Of a DNA stretch of 61,368 nucleotides, positions 44,373-56,587 are shown piece after piece. A program made the translations under genes and the position numbers. Every line of letters starts with the position of its first letter. Position 1 is the first letter of the stretch. Below the pieces are notes generated by a model, which ran no database searches, was not told the DNA's origin, and saw only the letters and a list, made by a program, of their open reading frames with translations. This DNA comes from Planctomycetota bacterium (GTDB lineage Bacteria; Planctomycetota; UBA1135; UBA2386): the NCBI GenBank assembly GCA_016793265.1, contig JAEUHT010000216.1, positions 1 to 61,368 of the forward strand. The letters are read 5' to 3'.

Positions 44373-45342
44373 TCGTCCCCGTCGTCTGCGCCGCACCGCC
44401 GCCCTGCGCGACCTCTGCGCCGAGGTCCGCATCGCGCCCGCGAGCCTGATCCAGCCGCACTTCGTCGTCGCCGACGACCGCGCCGATCGCCCGATCGTGG
44501 CCCTGCCCGGCATCTCGCGCATGGGCATCGAGCCGCTGTTGCGCCGCGTCGAGACCGACCTCGAACTCGGCATCCGCAGCGTGCTGCTGTTCGGCGTGAC
44601 CGACCACAAGGACCCCGAAGGGCGCACCGGCGAGGACGCGAACGGCCCCGCGCAGCGTGCCGTCGCCGCGCTGAAGCGGCGCTTCGGCGACGACCTCACG
44701 GTGATGGCCGACGTCTGTCTCTGCACCTACACCGACCACGGCCACTGCGGGCTCCTGCACGAGGGCCAGGTCGCCAACGACCCGAGCCTGCCGCGGCTCG
44801 CCGCGCAGGCGGTCAGCCTGGCCGAGGCCGGCGCCGACGTCATCGCCCCGTCCGACATGATGGACGGCCGCGTCGCCGCGATCCGCAAGGCGCTCGACGG
44901 CCGCGGCTTCGTCGATCGCGCCATCATGAGCTATGCGGCGAAGTACGCGTCGGCGTTCTACGGCCCGTTCCGCGAGGCCGCCGACTCGGCGCCGAAGAAC
45001 GCGGGGCCCAAGGACCGCAAGAGCTACCAGATGGACTATCGCAACGGCCGCGAGGCGGTGCGCGAGGCGCTGCTCGACCAGGCCGAAGGGGCCGACATCT
45101 TGATGGTCAAGCCGGCGTTGGCCTACCTCGACGTCATCGCCGCGGTGCGGCAGGCGGTCGACCGGCCGGTCGCCGCCTACCTCGTCAGCGGCGAGTATGC
45201 GGCGATCAAGCTGCTGGCGCGCGAAGGCCTCGCCGCCGAAGCCGACCTCGTGCGCGAGCACTTCACCGCCGTGCGCCGCGCCGGCGCCGACGCCCTGATC
45301 ACCTACCACGCCCGCGCCGCCCTGGAACAACGATGGCTGTGA
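44365..45342 (+). CDS. hemB: Delta-aminolevulinic acid dehydratase (porphobilinogen synthase)
   Basis: 325 residues. It condenses two 5-aminolevulinate molecules to porphobilinogen. Active-site lysines are Lys193 (SYAAKYASAFYGPFR) and Lys249 (ILMVKPAL). Cys118, Cys120 and Cys128 (DVCLCTYTDHGHCG) form the catalytic zinc site, so this is the zinc-dependent type rather than the magnesium type. It overlaps hemL by 10 bp. Confidence 0.97.
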   Translation: MSDRPRRLRRTAALRDLCAEVRIAPASLIQPHFVVADDRADRPIVALPGISRMGIEPLLRRVETDLELGIRSVLLFGVTDHKDPEGRTGEDANGPAQRAVAALKRRFGDDLTVMADVCLCTYTDHGHCGLLHEGQVANDPSLPRLAAQAVSLAEAGADVIAPSDMMDGRVAAIRKALDGRGFVDRAIMSYAAKYASAFYGPFREAADSAPKNAGPKDRKSYQMDYRNGREAVREALLDQAEGADILMVKPALAYLDVIAAVRQAVDRPVAAYLVSGEYAAIKLLAREGLAAEADLVREHFTAVRRAGADALITYHARAALEQRWL

Positions 45343-46652
45343 CCCCCTTGTCCTTCTCCGGCAGCGAACGCGCGTTCGCGCGCGCGCAGCAGGTGCTGCC
45401 CGGCGGCGTCTCGTCGCCGGTGCGCGCCTTCCGCGCCGTCGGCGGCTCGCCGCTGTTCTTCCACAACGCCGCGGGCGCGCACTTCGAGGACATCGACGGC
45501 AACCGGTTCCTCGACTTCGTGCACTCGTGGGGTCCGCTGATCCTCGGCCACGCGCACCCCGAGGTGCTGGCCGCGGTCAACGAGGCCGCCGCGCGCGGGC
45601 TGACCTTCGGCGCGCCACACCTCGGTGAGGTCGAACTAGCCGAGGCCGTGGCGAAGAGTTATCCGGGTGTCGAACGGGTGCGCTTCACGTCCTCGGGCAC
45701 CGAGGCGACGATGTCGGCGATCCGGCTCGCGCGCGGCGTCACCGGGCGCGAGCGGCTGGTCAAGTTCGCTGGTTGTTACCACGGCCATAGCGACGGCCTG
45801 TTGGTGGCGGCCGGCAGCGGCGCCGTCACGCTCGGCCAGCCCTCCTCGGCCGGCGTGCCGCGCGCGGTCGCCGAGCTGACCACCGTGCTGCCGCTCGACG
45901 ACGAGGCGGCGCTCGACGCGCTGTTCCTGCAGCGTGGCAGCGAGATCGCGGCGGTCATCGTCGAGCCGATCCCGGCCAACAACGGCCTGCTGTTGCAGCG
46001 GCCCGAGTGGCTGCGGCGGCTGCGGGAGCTCACCCTGCGCCACGGCGCCGTGCTGATCTTCGACGAGGTCATCAGCGGTTTCCGCGTCGCCATGGGTGGC
46101 GCCGCCGAGCGCTACGGCATCACGCCGGACCTGGTCACCTTCGGCAAGATCCTCGGTGGTGGCATGCCGGTCGGCGCCTTCGCCGGCGGCAAGCGCTTCT
46201 TCGACCAGTTGGCGCCGCTCGGCCCCGTCTACCAGGCCGGCACGTTGTCGGGCAACCCGGTGGCGATGGCGGCCGGCCGCTGCACGCTCGAAGTACTGCG
46301 CCGCGATCGGGTGCACCTGCACCTCGAAGGTCTCGCCCAGCGGCTGGAGATGGGTGTGCGCTCGCTGCTCGCCGCCAACAACTGGCCGGTCGCGTTCGTG
46401 CGCGAGGGTTCGCTGTTCTGGCTGCAGTTCGGCGGCACCGAGCCGGCGCGGCGCGACGATCGTATCCCGGCCGACGGCGCCGCCCTCTACAAGCGCTTCC
46501 ACCGCGCCTGCCTCGAACGTGGCGTCTACCTGGCGCCGTCGGCCTACGAGGTCGGCTTCATCTCGGCGGCGCACACCGAACAGGACATCGTCGACACGCT
46601 GGTAGTGTTCGCAGCGGCCATGCAGGCGACGTTCGCCGGAGGCAAGCCGTGA
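45333..46652 (+). CDS. hemL: Glutamate-1-semialdehyde 2,1-aminomutase
   Basis: 439 residues, standard length. It converts glutamate-1-semialdehyde to 5-aminolevulinate with PLP. PLP-binding Lys272 is in VTFGKILGGGMPVGA; the substrate and cofactor blocks SSGTEATMSAIRLAR and IFDEVISGFR are intact. The start ATG lies inside the end of hemB (10-bp overlap), consistent with coupled translation. The presence of hemL with hemA shows that 5-aminolevulinate is made from glutamate. Confidence 0.97.
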   Translation: MAVTPLSFSGSERAFARAQQVLPGGVSSPVRAFRAVGGSPLFFHNAAGAHFEDIDGNRFLDFVHSWGPLILGHAHPEVLAAVNEAAARGLTFGAPHLGEVELAEAVAKSYPGVERVRFTSSGTEATMSAIRLARGVTGRERLVKFAGCYHGHSDGLLVAAGSGAVTLGQPSSAGVPRAVAELTTVLPLDDEAALDALFLQRGSEIAAVIVEPIPANNGLLLQRPEWLRRLRELTLRHGAVLIFDEVISGFRVAMGGAAERYGITPDLVTFGKILGGGMPVGAFAGGKRFFDQLAPLGPVYQAGTLSGNPVAMAAGRCTLEVLRRDRVHLHLEGLAQRLEMGVRSLLAANNWPVAFVREGSLFWLQFGGTEPARRDDRIPADGAALYKRFHRACLERGVYLAPSAYEVGFISAAHTEQDIVDTLVVFAAAMQATFAGGKP

Positions 46653-47667
46653 AGCGCGCTGCCCACGATGCCCCGTTCATGGCCGTCGCGCGCGGCCAGA
46701 AGCCGTCGCGCCGACCGCTCTGGATCATGCGCCAGGCGGGCCGCTACCTGCCCGAGTACCGCGAACTGCGCGCGAGGATGTCGTTCCTCGAGATGTGCAA
46801 CACGCCGGCCGCGGCCGCCGAGGCGACGCTGCAACCGATCCGCCGTTACGGCATGGACGCGGCGATCCTGTTCACCGACCTGTTGGTGCCGGTGCCGCCG
46901 ATGGGCATCGGCCTCGACTACGAGCCGGGTCCGGTGCTGGCGCGCACGGTCAAGACGATGGCGGACGTCGAAGGGCTGCAGGTGCCCGATCCCGAACGCG
47001 ACCTGACGCCGATGCTGGAGAGCGCGCGGCGCGTGCGCGCGGAGCTGCCGGAGTCCGTGGCGCTGCTCGGCTTCGTCGGCGCGCCGTTCACGATGGCCTG
47101 TTACCTGGTCGAAGGCCGCGGCAGCAAGAACTGGGACAAGACGCGCGCCCTGATGCACCGCGAGCCGGCGACGTTCGCGGCGCTGATGCAGCGCATCACC
47201 GATTGCCTGTCGCCGTTGGTCGCGGCGCTGGTCGCCGCCGGCTGCGACGGCGTGCAGGTGTTCGACTCGTGGGCGACCGTGCTCTCCGCCGAGGACTGGG
47301 CGCGGCACTGTGCCCCGTTCAGCGACGCCCTGCTGCGCCGCGCCCGCGACGCCGGCGCGGTCGCCGTGCACTTCGTCAACGGCGCCCCGCAGCACCTCGC
47401 CCGCATGAGCGAGGCCCCGGCCGACATCCTCGCCGTCGACTGGCGGCTGCCGATGGCCGAGCTGCGGGCCCGCACGCCGGCGCGCTTCGCGATCCAGGGC
47501 AACCTCGATCCGACCGCGCTGTTCTGCGACGAAGCGACGCTGCGGCGGAAGGTGCGCGCGATCTGCGACGCCGCCGGGGATCGCCACGTCTTCAACCTCG
47601 GCCACGGCATCCTGCCGGAGACCGACCCGCGCGCGCTCGAGATCGTCGTCGACGAGGTGCATCGGCG

Positions 47668-47671
<4 letters not shown>
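46649..47671 (+). CDS. hemE: Uroporphyrinogen decarboxylase
   Basis: 340 residues from a GTG at 46649 overlapping the hemL stop. It decarboxylates uroporphyrinogen III to coproporphyrinogen III. The substrate-binding motif MRQAGRYLPEYR (27-38) is followed by the Gly-rich GFVGAPFTMACYLVEGRGSK and the catalytic-pocket sequence VQVFDSWA. Length and motifs are standard. The stop overlaps hemN by 4 bp. Confidence 0.97.
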
Positions 47672-49044
<1,373 letters not shown>

Positions 49045-49045
49045 C

Positions 49046-50056
49046 GTGCGCATCGCGGTGATGATGCTGAACCTCGGTGGTCCCGCGACGCTCGCCGAGG
49101 TGCGGCCGTTCCTGCAGAACCTGTTCTCGGACCGCGAGATCATCCGCTTCCCCGGCGGCGCGCTCGGCCAGCGTTTGTTCGCCTGGCTGCTGGCCAAGAA
49201 GAAGGCGCCGTCGTCGTCGCGCAACTACGCGGCGATCGGCGGCGGCAGCCCGCTGGTGGCGTGGACGCAGCAGCAGGGCGACGGCATGCAGCGGCTGGTC
49301 GAAGCCGAGACCGACGCGCGGCTGACCATCGAGCCGTGCATGCGCTACTGGCACCCGACCGCGGAGACGGCGCTGCGCCGCGCCGCCGGCTTCGGCGCCG
49401 AGCACATCGTCGCCTTCAGCCAGTACCCGCAGTACTCGACGACGACCACGGGCAGCAGTCTGCGCGACTTGCGCCGTACGGCCGAACGGCTCGGCATGCG
49501 CACGCCGATCACGGCGATCGAGTCGTGGCACGAGCACCCGAGCTACATCGCGGCGATGGCCGAGTGTGTGCGCGAGGGGCTCGAACGGGTGCCGCCGGCG
49601 CTGCGCGGCGTGGCGCGCATCGTCTACTCGGCGCACTCGCTGCCGATGAAGGTTGTCGACGCCGGCGACCCGTACCCGGACCAGATCCGCCGCACCGCCG
49701 AGCTCGTGCACGCCGCCACCGGCATCGCGCTGCCGTACGAGGTCTCGTGGCAGAGCAAGGTCGGGCCGGTGAAGTGGCTGGCGCCGAGCAGCGTCGACCG
49801 CATCCGCGCCCTGCCCGGCGAAGGCGTGCGCGACGTCGTCGTGGTGCCGATCGCGTTCGTCAACGACCACATCGAGACGCTGCAGGAGCTCGACCGCGAA
49901 CTGCACGAAGAGGCCGTGCGCGCCGGCATGCGCACGTTCGTGCGCGCGCCGAGCCTCAACGTGCGGCCGCGCTTCCTGCGCGCGCTGGCGGACATCTTCC
50001 TCGCACACCTGTCGGCGAACGGCCTCGCCAAGCAGGCCGTAGGCAAGGTCGGATGA
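49046..50056 (+). CDS. hemH: Ferrochelatase
   Basis: 336 residues from a GTG at 49046. It inserts ferrous iron into the porphyrin. Catalytic His197 is in YSAHSLPM; the second conserved region reads FVNDHIETLQELD (His275, Glu277) where most enzymes have F-x-S-D-H-x-E-T. With HemN and HemY in the same operon, the protoporphyrin route is expected, and no HemQ is seen. There are no transmembrane helices and no clear C-terminal iron-sulphur Cys cluster. It overlaps hemY by 4 bp. Confidence 0.95.
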   Translation: MRIAVMMLNLGGPATLAEVRPFLQNLFSDREIIRFPGGALGQRLFAWLLAKKKAPSSSRNYAAIGGGSPLVAWTQQQGDGMQRLVEAETDARLTIEPCMRYWHPTAETALRRAAGFGAEHIVAFSQYPQYSTTTTGSSLRDLRRTAERLGMRTPITAIESWHEHPSYIAAMAECVREGLERVPPALRGVARIVYSAHSLPMKVVDAGDPYPDQIRRTAELVHAATGIALPYEVSWQSKVGPVKWLAPSSVDRIRALPGEGVRDVVVVPIAFVNDHIETLQELDRELHEEAVRAGMRTFVRAPSLNVRPRFLRALADIFLAHLSANGLAKQAVGKVG

Positions 50057-51408
50057 GCAACCCACGCATCGCCATCGTCGGCGGCGGCCCCGCGGGGCTG
50101 GCCGGCGCGTTCTGGCGGCTCCATGGCAACCCGGGCGCGGACATCACCGTCTTCGAAGCCGGGCCGCGCGTCGGCGGCTGGGTGCAGGCGGAACGCCGCG
50201 ACGGCTTCCGCTGCGAACTCGGCCCGCAGGCCGTGCGCCCGGGCGCCGAGCTCGACGCGCTGGTCACTGCGCTCGGCCTGGGCGACGCCCTGGTGCCGGC
50301 GGCGGCGACCGCGAAGGCGCGCTGGATCGGCCGCGGCGGCCGCCTGCTGGCAGCGCCCAGCGGACCGCTGTCGCTGCTCGGCACGCCCTTGTTGTCGCTG
50401 CGCGGCAAGCTGCGCCTGTTCAAGGAGCCGTTCGTCGCCGCCGGTGATCCGACCGGCGAGTCGCTGACCGACTTCGTGGCGCGGCGCTTCGGCAAGGAGA
50501 CGCGGCCGTTGGTGCAGGCGATGGTCGCGGGCATCTTCGCCGGCGACGCCGACAAGCTCGAGATCGAAGGTGCGTTCCCGGTGCTCGCCGAGGCCGAACG
50601 TGCGCACGGCAGCGTGTTCCGCGGCCTGCGCAAGAAGCGTCAGGCGACGCCGAAGCAGCAACGGCGGCCGCGACCGAAGGCCGCGCTCTACTCGTTCGCC
50701 GAGGGCATGCCGCAGCTGATGCAGGTGATCGCGGCGCGGCTCGGGGAGCGCGTGCGCGCCGACACGCCGGTGCGTTCGCTGACTCGCGACGGCGACGGCT
50801 ACCGGCTCAGCTTCGGCAACGACAAGGTGGCGAGGTTCGATGAGGTGGTGCTGGCGTGCCCCGCAGGGGCCGCCGCCGGCATCGTCAGCGGCCTCGACCC
50901 CGAGCTGGCCCGCGAGCTGGCAGCGATCCCGACGGTGTCGATCGCCAACGTGCACCTCGGCTTCAGCGCGGCGACGCTGCCGCCGAAGCTCCAGGGCTTC
51001 GGCTTCCTGCTCGAACCGGGCGAACAGTGCCCTGTGCTCGGGGCCATCTACGTGTCGAGCCTGTTCCCGTCGCACGCGCCGGCCGGCAAGCACCTGCTTC
51101 GCGTGATGATCGGCGGCCGCCGCCACCCCGAGTTCGTCGAACGCACCGACGACGCGCTGGTGCAGCTCGCGATCGCCACCATCGCCCGCTACACGGGCCA
51201 GGTGCTGGCACCGGAGTTCGTACGCGTCACGCGCGTGCGCGCCGCGATCCCGCAGTACGAGCACGGCCACACCTTGCGCATGCAGGCGGTCGAACGGCGC
51301 CTGCTGGCCTTCCCGGGCCTCAGCCTGCGCGGCAACAGCTACCGCCAGGTCGCCCTGTCGGGCCAGCTCGGCCAGGTCTCGGGCACCGACGACGCCGCGC
51401 GCCGCTGA
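50053..51408 (+). CDS. hemY: Protoporphyrinogen oxidase, FAD-dependent (HemY type)
   Basis: 451 residues. FAD-binding GGGPAG (10-15) and Glu36 at the end of the second strand; the flavin-fold C-terminal motif is near GNSYRQVALSGQ. It uses oxygen to oxidise protoporphyrinogen IX to protoporphyrin IX. This contrasts with the oxygen-independent HemN two genes upstream, so the operon can use oxygen only at this step. There is an Arg/Lys-rich insert at about 195-212 (KKRQATPKQQRRPRPK). It is the last gene of the operon; 173 bp separate it from the M20 peptidase. Confidence 0.94.
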   Translation: MSNPRIAIVGGGPAGLAGAFWRLHGNPGADITVFEAGPRVGGWVQAERRDGFRCELGPQAVRPGAELDALVTALGLGDALVPAAATAKARWIGRGGRLLAAPSGPLSLLGTPLLSLRGKLRLFKEPFVAAGDPTGESLTDFVARRFGKETRPLVQAMVAGIFAGDADKLEIEGAFPVLAEAERAHGSVFRGLRKKRQATPKQQRRPRPKAALYSFAEGMPQLMQVIAARLGERVRADTPVRSLTRDGDGYRLSFGNDKVARFDEVVLACPAGAAAGIVSGLDPELARELAAIPTVSIANVHLGFSAATLPPKLQGFGFLLEPGEQCPVLGAIYVSSLFPSHAPAGKHLLRVMIGGRRHPEFVERTDDALVQLAIATIARYTGQVLAPEFVRVTRVRAAIPQYEHGHTLRMQAVERRLLAFPGLSLRGNSYRQVALSGQLGQVSGTDDAARR

Positions 51409-51581
51409 CCGACGGCCAGCGCGCGCGGTCCCCGGGCGGCATTGCCTGCAGAGCCTCGAAACCACGCGGCATTCACCGTTTCTTCACGAACGGCCGCCAG
51501 ACGAATTCCCGGCCTTGGCTCGCGGCCCGCCGGCCCCGCGGGCTACCGTCGCGACGCCACCGGACCCCCGAGCTCTCCACC

Positions 51582-53111
<1,530 letters not shown>

Positions 53112-53131
53112 CGCTGCGCCGCCGCCGCGCG

Positions 53132-53848
53132 TCAGTGGTCGGCGAGCCGGAACACCACCGGCCGGCAATGCACTCGTGGCGCCGCGTCTCCCGGTGGCGC
53201 CGGGGCGAAGCGCCACGCCCGTAGTGCCGTCAGCGCCGCGTCGTCGAGTTGGGCGTTGCCTGAACTGGTGGCGACGGTGGTCTGCGTCACCGAGCCGTCG
53301 GCAGCGATCGTGAGCTGCACCAGCACGGTGCCTTCGATGCCGCGCCGCCACGCCACCCACGGATACGACGGCGGTAGGTTGTGCCCCGCGATCGGCGATG
53401 GCAGCACCTCGGCCTGGGCTGCAGCCGCGGCCGGTTGCGGCGGTGGCGCGGTGTCGCCGTGCGGTGCCGGCGGTCTGAGACGCAGCCGCCACTCCGGCCA
53501 GGTCAGGCTGGCGTCGCGAACTGGCGCGGGCGTGGCCTCGACGCGGTTGGGGATCACCGTCGGCGACGGCTCCGGTTCGGGTTCGGGCAGCGGCGGCGGG
53601 CCGGTGGGGGGCTCGGCTTCGACCGGCACCTCGGGCAACGGCGCGCTCGTCGGCGGTCCGGCAGGGGCGTCGAAGTCGATGGTCGAACGCAGCGGCGCAC
53701 GCCGCACACTGGCCCAGCGTGCCACCAGCGGGCCTGGCGACAGCCACACCAACGCCGCGGCGATGCCGGCGCCGTGCAGCGCGACCGAAGCCACGACGGC
53801 GCGCCAGTGCGACGTCATCGACAGCCATGGTTGCAGCAGGAGGCTCAT
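53132..53848 (-). CDS. TonB-like energy transducer
   Basis: 238 residues. One transmembrane helix at about 17-36 (AVVASVALHGAGIAAALVW), then a Pro/Glu-rich periplasmic spacer (about 60-105, repeated PEPEPEP), then a TonB C-terminal domain at about 155-238 (YPWVAWRRGIEGTVLVQLTI, SSGNAQLDDAALTALRAWRF). No ExbB/ExbD pair or TonB-dependent receptor is next to it. TonB couples the proton gradient to outer-membrane transport. It is convergent with the peptidase gene. Confidence 0.87.
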   Translation of the reverse strand: MSLLLQPWLSMTSHWRAVVASVALHGAGIAAALVWLSPGPLVARWASVRRAPLRSTIDFDAPAGPPTSAPLPEVPVEAEPPTGPPPLPEPEPEPSPTVIPNRVEATPAPVRDASLTWPEWRLRLRPPAPHGDTAPPPQPAAAAAQAEVLPSPIAGHNLPPSYPWVAWRRGIEGTVLVQLTIAADGSVTQTTVATSSGNAQLDDAALTALRAWRFAPAPPGDAAPRVHCRPVVFRLADH

Positions 53849-54028
53849 GCGGAACGTGGCGAAGGACCAGCGCTGGCGGCGGCGCCGCGGAGTTCGTTGC
53901 CACGCCGTCGCCAGCGAACTGGTCGGGTATCAATCAGCAGTCGTGGCCGGAGCCCTCGAACGCGCCTTGGGCGGTCGTTGTTCGCGCCCAGGGTGGAAGT
54001 GCCGGCCGCGTGGACACAGGGCGTCCGT

Positions 54029-54925
54029 TCAGAATTCCCAGCCGAACAGCAGCGTGAGCTTGGTCTCGGGGGAATCGTCGGTGACGCCGAACAGCGGCAC
54101 CACGTCGATGTGGGCGTTGGCGACCGGGCGGAACTGGAAGCTCGGCCCGAGCAGCACCTCGTTGGCGAAGTCGCCGCGGTCGGTCTTGTCGTCGATCCAC
54201 GCCGCCTTGACCTCGGCGCCGACGGCGAAGCGCTGGTCGACCAGCGTCTTGCTGAGGCCGGCGGTGATCTCGTAGCCGTTCTCCTGGTTGCCGCCGGTCT
54301 CGTGCTCGAAGACGAGGTTGGCGCCCCAGTGCCAGCTCGGCGCGGCCTCACCGCCGAACAGCAGCTTGGTCTCGATGTGGTCGGGCGCCTCGTTGTTGGC
54401 GGCCCATTCCAGGTAGATCGTCGGGTTGCCCCAGATCGCGTCCCAATCGGCCAGCGCGTGGCGGACTTCGAGCTTCTGCTCGTCGAACACCATCTCGCCC
54501 TCGTTGCCGTCCTGGTGGGAGACGAGGTAGAGGTCGAGCTGCGAGCGCCACGGCAGGCCGAACTCGAACTCGTACTGCACCTTGGTCTCGGCCGAGCCGC
54601 CGTCCTTCGACGTCTCCGGGATCAGCCAGTACTCGAATTCGGCGGTGCCCTCGGGACGGACGTAGACGCGCGTCTCGGCGAAGCGGCGGTGCGAGGTCCA
54701 CTCGGGCTGGCCGTAGCTGCCGATGCGGTCCTCTTCGCGCAGGTCGGAGACGCGGCGCGCCTCGACCATCACCGGTGGATTCTGCGGGGGCGGCGGGTTC
54801 TGACCCTGCTGCGCCTGGCGCTGCGCGTCGGCTGGATTGGTGATGCTCTGGGCCGCGAGCGGTGTGGCGAGCGTGATCAGCAGCAGGTGGGAGAGTGGGA
54901 GGCGGGCGCCTGACTTCGTGTGCAT
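54029..54925 (-). CDS. Outer-membrane beta-barrel candidate
   Basis: 298 residues. The signal peptide MHTKSGARLPLSHLLLITLATPLAA is followed by Gln26. A Gln/Pro-rich spacer (to about 52) precedes a run of alternating hydrophobic/polar strands separated by short turns, ending in the aromatic residue F (FGWEF) typical of BAM-assembled barrels. Several strands carry charged tips, e.g. FEYWLIPETSKDGG. No named family is recognised; MetA-like phenol-degradation barrels have similar layout. It is on the same strand as the TonB-like gene, 180 bp away. Confidence 0.72.
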   Translation of the reverse strand: MHTKSGARLPLSHLLLITLATPLAAQSITNPADAQRQAQQGQNPPPPQNPPVMVEARRVSDLREEDRIGSYGQPEWTSHRRFAETRVYVRPEGTAEFEYWLIPETSKDGGSAETKVQYEFEFGLPWRSQLDLYLVSHQDGNEGEMVFDEQKLEVRHALADWDAIWGNPTIYLEWAANNEAPDHIETKLLFGGEAAPSWHWGANLVFEHETGGNQENGYEITAGLSKTLVDQRFAVGAEVKAAWIDDKTDRGDFANEVLLGPSFQFRPVANAHIDVVPLFGVTDDSPETKLTLLFGWEF

Positions 54926-54953
54926 GCCGGCGCCGAAGCAAGGCGCGGGCCGT

Positions 54954-55463
54954 TCAGTGCAACGGGCGGAACGTGATCAGCAGCACCACGCGGTCCCCGT
55001 CGCCGCGGTTCCACGCCTCGTGCTCGAGGCCGTCGTCGAAGACGAGGCAGCGTCCCGCCTGCCAGCGCCCGAGCTCGTCGCCGAAGCGGATGGCGACGTC
55101 GCCATCCGGCACGACCAGCGCCAGGTGGCAGCGCAGCACACCGGGCAACTCACCGTGATGCGGATACAGGTGGGTGCCCTTCCTGAAGCGCGAGAAGCCG
55201 CTGTTGACGAGACCAGGCACCGCATCGAGCGCCCTCGCCGTCGCCGGGCAGCGCGCCCGATTGGCTGCGGCTGCGCCACCACCCGCCAGCCAGCACCAGG
55301 TCCAGCCGGTCTCGTCGTAGCCGTCGGCGATCGTCGTCAGCGAGTCCTCGCTCGGCGCGAAGTCGTGTTCGCCGAGTCGTTGCAGCTCGGCCAGGATCTC
55401 GGGGAAGGCCCGTTCGAGCGTGGCCACGAACGGGAACGAACTCGGGTCGCGGAAGGCGGTCAT
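54954..55463 (-). CDS. Aspartyl/asparaginyl beta-hydroxylase-like protein
   Basis: 169 residues from the ATG at 55463. It is a cupin-type iron/2-oxoglutarate hydroxylase: YPHHGELPGVLRCHLAL contains iron ligand His102 or His103 and Arg111, and LEHEAWNRGDGDRVVLLITF contains iron ligand His148 and the 2-oxoglutarate-binding Arg158. Related bacterial enzymes hydroxylate lipid A acyl chains (LpxO) or proteins. There is no membrane helix, so LpxO itself is less likely. It is 28 bp upstream of the outer-membrane candidate on the same strand. Confidence 0.84.
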   Translation of the reverse strand: MTAFRDPSSFPFVATLERAFPEILAELQRLGEHDFAPSEDSLTTIADGYDETGWTWCWLAGGGAAAANRARCPATARALDAVPGLVNSGFSRFRKGTHLYPHHGELPGVLRCHLALVVPDGDVAIRFGDELGRWQAGRCLVFDDGLEHEAWNRGDGDRVVLLITFRPLH

Positions 55464-55592
55464 GCGCGGGGCGGCGATCGGTATACCGCCGGCGGCATGG
55501 GCGGCGGCGGGGGGCTTGGTGGTTACTGCGCAATCTGCGATGTCTATGGCAACATGGTCGTCGTCCCCGACCGTGTCCGAGCCAGCGTCGCC

Positions 55593-56540
55593 ATGAAGGA
55601 CCTCTCCCACGCGCTCCTCCTCGCCTGCACCCTGTCCCCGGCGGTCGTCGCCCAGACCGTCGACCTCGCGGCACTCACCGCGGGCTCGATGGTGGCGGTG
55701 TGCAACGGCGGGCAGCAGACCACGACCCTGCCGGCCGGGCCGATGGCGGCGCAGGGTTATCAGTTGGCGGTCGCCGGCGCCGGTTCGCTCGTCGCCGTCG
55801 CGGACCTGACCTGGACGGCCGCGGCGAGCCCGTACGCGATCGATGTCTACCTGACGGCCTCGGTGCAGGTGCCGGCGTTGCCCGGCGTCGCCACGAGCGG
55901 CCCGTTCGAGGTCATGATCACGGTCGCGTTCCCGACCCAGATCTCCACCACCATCGAGTTGTCGAACGTGACCGTGGCGACGCCGGGCACGGTGTCCCCG
56001 ACCGCTCGCGCCGATGTGTTCGACGACGGCACCTACGAGCTCGACGAGACCACCGCCGGCACCGCGACCCTGCCCTGGATCCCGATCGGGCCCACTGGGT
56101 TGGTGATCAGCTGCCTGCTCGACGCCGCCTCCGCGGTGGAAGGCTCCGTCGTGGCCGGTCTGCATGTGCGCATCCTGCCCGGCGAGACCGAGTCGACTTT
56201 GCTGTTCCCTGGTTGCGGGCTCGACTATGGGGTCAGTCCGCGCCTCGACGGCAATGTCGACTTCGCCGTCGGCAACGTGCAGGCCGGCATCAACCTCGCC
56301 GTGTTCGGTCTGTCGACCCAGCCGCTGTTGCTCGGCAGCCAGGTGCTGACTCCGGGTGGCCCGGCGATGCCGTGCGTGTTGCTGCCGCAACCGGATCTGA
56401 TCGTGTTCTTGCCGGCCCCCACGGCCGAGACGCTGGTGATCCCGCCCGCGGCGCGCCCATTCGTACTGTTCAGTCAGGGGGTGCGCATCGACGGCTCGGG
56501 CTTCACCACTTCGCCGGCCTACCAGATCATCGGCACCTGA
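55593..56540 (+). CDS. Secreted beta-rich protein
   Basis: 315 residues from the ATG at 55593; a longer upstream extension is open but divergent from the hydroxylase gene and lacks protein character. The signal peptide MKDLSHALLLACTLSPAVVA is followed by Gln21. The mature part is rich in Thr, Val, Gly and Pro with few charges, suggesting stacked beta-sandwiches, and ends GFTTSPAYQIIGT. No domain family is recognised. It resembles other planctomycete exported proteins in composition only. Confidence 0.7.
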   Translation: MKDLSHALLLACTLSPAVVAQTVDLAALTAGSMVAVCNGGQQTTTLPAGPMAAQGYQLAVAGAGSLVAVADLTWTAAASPYAIDVYLTASVQVPALPGVATSGPFEVMITVAFPTQISTTIELSNVTVATPGTVSPTARADVFDDGTYELDETTAGTATLPWIPIGPTGLVISCLLDAASAVEGSVVAGLHVRILPGETESTLLFPGCGLDYGVSPRLDGNVDFAVGNVQAGINLAVFGLSTQPLLLGSQVLTPGGPAMPCVLLPQPDLIVFLPAPTAETLVIPPAARPFVLFSQGVRIDGSGFTTSPAYQIIGT

Positions 56541-56587
56541 GGCGGTGGGGACGGCGGCAGCGGCCAGGGCCGACCGCGCGGCCCGGC